Assembly: GCF_900299525.1 (NCBI RefSeq)
Contig: NZ_OMKA01000003.1
Span: forward strand, 612,053-676,052
Reading direction: 5' to 3'
Length of the DNA: 64,000 nt
DNA from: Aquimarina sp. Aq78
GTDB lineage: Bacteria; Bacteroidota; Bacteroidia; Flavobacteriales; Flavobacteriaceae
The position numbers and the translations under genes are program-made. Below the pieces are notes generated by a model, which had not been told where the DNA came from, ran no database searches, and saw only the letters and a program-made list of their open reading frames with translations. Below, one piece after another: positions 63,901 to 64,000 of the stretch (within the stretch, counting starts at the first letter, position 1; each line of letters starts with the position of its first letter).

Positions 63901-64000
63901 TGTCCTGAAATAGGTTTACACAAAAGTGTAATATAATGGATAGATATTCAAAAACTTATTCAACAAAATGGCAGAATAGGTATAGTGAAGAATTTAAGCA
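63901..64000 (+). mobile_element. left end of an IS3-like insertion sequence (cut by the window)
   Basis: TGTCCTGAAATAGGTTTACA opens a block typical of flavobacterial IS3-family ends. It is followed 35 bp later by an ORF whose beginning resembles transposase OrfA. The element runs off the right edge, so the right end, target duplication and integrity cannot be seen. Confidence 0.55.
63936..64000 (+). CDS. partial IS3-type transposase OrfA
   Basis: First 21 codons only: MDRYSKTYSTKWQNRYSEEF with K following. The basic, aromatic start and RYSEEFK match the HTH_Tnp_1-type OrfA opening (compare RYSEEFK.. in IS3 OrfA proteins). Truncated by the window edge. Confidence 0.55.
   Translation, partial: MDRYSKTYSTKWQNRYSEEFK

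Overview
The window is AT-rich and reads as chromosome of a marine Flavobacteriaceae (Bacteroidota), probably close to Aquimarina; the genus is inference, the phylum is well supported. Evidence: promoters of the Bacteroidota type (TTTG, 19 bp, TAnnTTTG), weak Shine-Dalgarno sequences, a T9SS C-terminal sorting domain, many SPII lipoproteins, TonB receptors with a carboxypeptidase-like plug extension, DUF2339/DUF3999, DUF3570/DUF4266, imelysin/DUF4856 and a 7TMR-DISM hybrid sensor with an AraC output domain. No rRNA, tRNA or CRISPR array was seen.

Layout. 0-2.2 kb: an NrtR-type Nudix regulator, a PRPP synthetase and a deoxyribosyltransferase-like gene, read toward the left edge, with a sharp promoter/operator candidate. 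2.4-5.7 kb: an orphan double-glycine-leader peptide, aconitase and a small basic Spy-like secreted protein. 5.9-11.4 kb: three SurA/PpiC-type periplasmic foldases followed by a MoxR ATPase. 11.5-17.4 kb: SRPBCC protein, Skp/OmpH chaperone, two lipoproteins, guaB and a PAP2 phosphatase. 17.6-21.3 kb: an orphan small protein and a large T9SS-exported Asp-box protein. 21.5-27.9 kb: a LytS/LytTR two-component pair followed by an S41 protease, an NTF2-like secreted protein and a DUF4350-like protein; two copies of a 39-bp repeat bracket most of this block.

28.4-37.5 kb: DUF3999/DUF2339 membrane pair, an ECF42-type sigma factor with two YCII partners, two paralogous small secreted proteins, DUF1203 and an AraC-Ogt fusion. 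37.6-48.7 kb is a redox and iron block on the minus strand: thioredoxin, ApbE, DUF4266 lipoprotein and DUF3570 barrel; a Cys/Lys-rich mini-protein between two terminators; ferritin with a palindrome at its promoter; and DUF4856, imelysin, HTTM protein, FecA-like receptor and PAS protein. 48.8-49.7 kb: an HMG-CoA-lyase-like enzyme.

49.9-63.5 kb is the most accessory-looking part: a hybrid two-component regulator followed by about ten same-strand genes for secreted or outer-membrane proteins (kelch lipoproteins, OmpA-like, DUF3108-like, beta-barrel, tandemly duplicated TIG-NHL propeller lipoproteins), ending with a frameshifted collagen-like lipoprotein and the start of an IS3-like element at the right edge.

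Best leads for something undescribed: the Cys/Lys-rich mini-protein in the iron/redox block; the surface-lipoprotein island behind the hybrid sensor; a palindromic AGGGG-N5/6-CCCCT element upstream of three unrelated orphan genes; and several near-perfect palindromes placed exactly at promoters (prs, guaB, ferritin, T9SS gene). All searches named below remain to be run.
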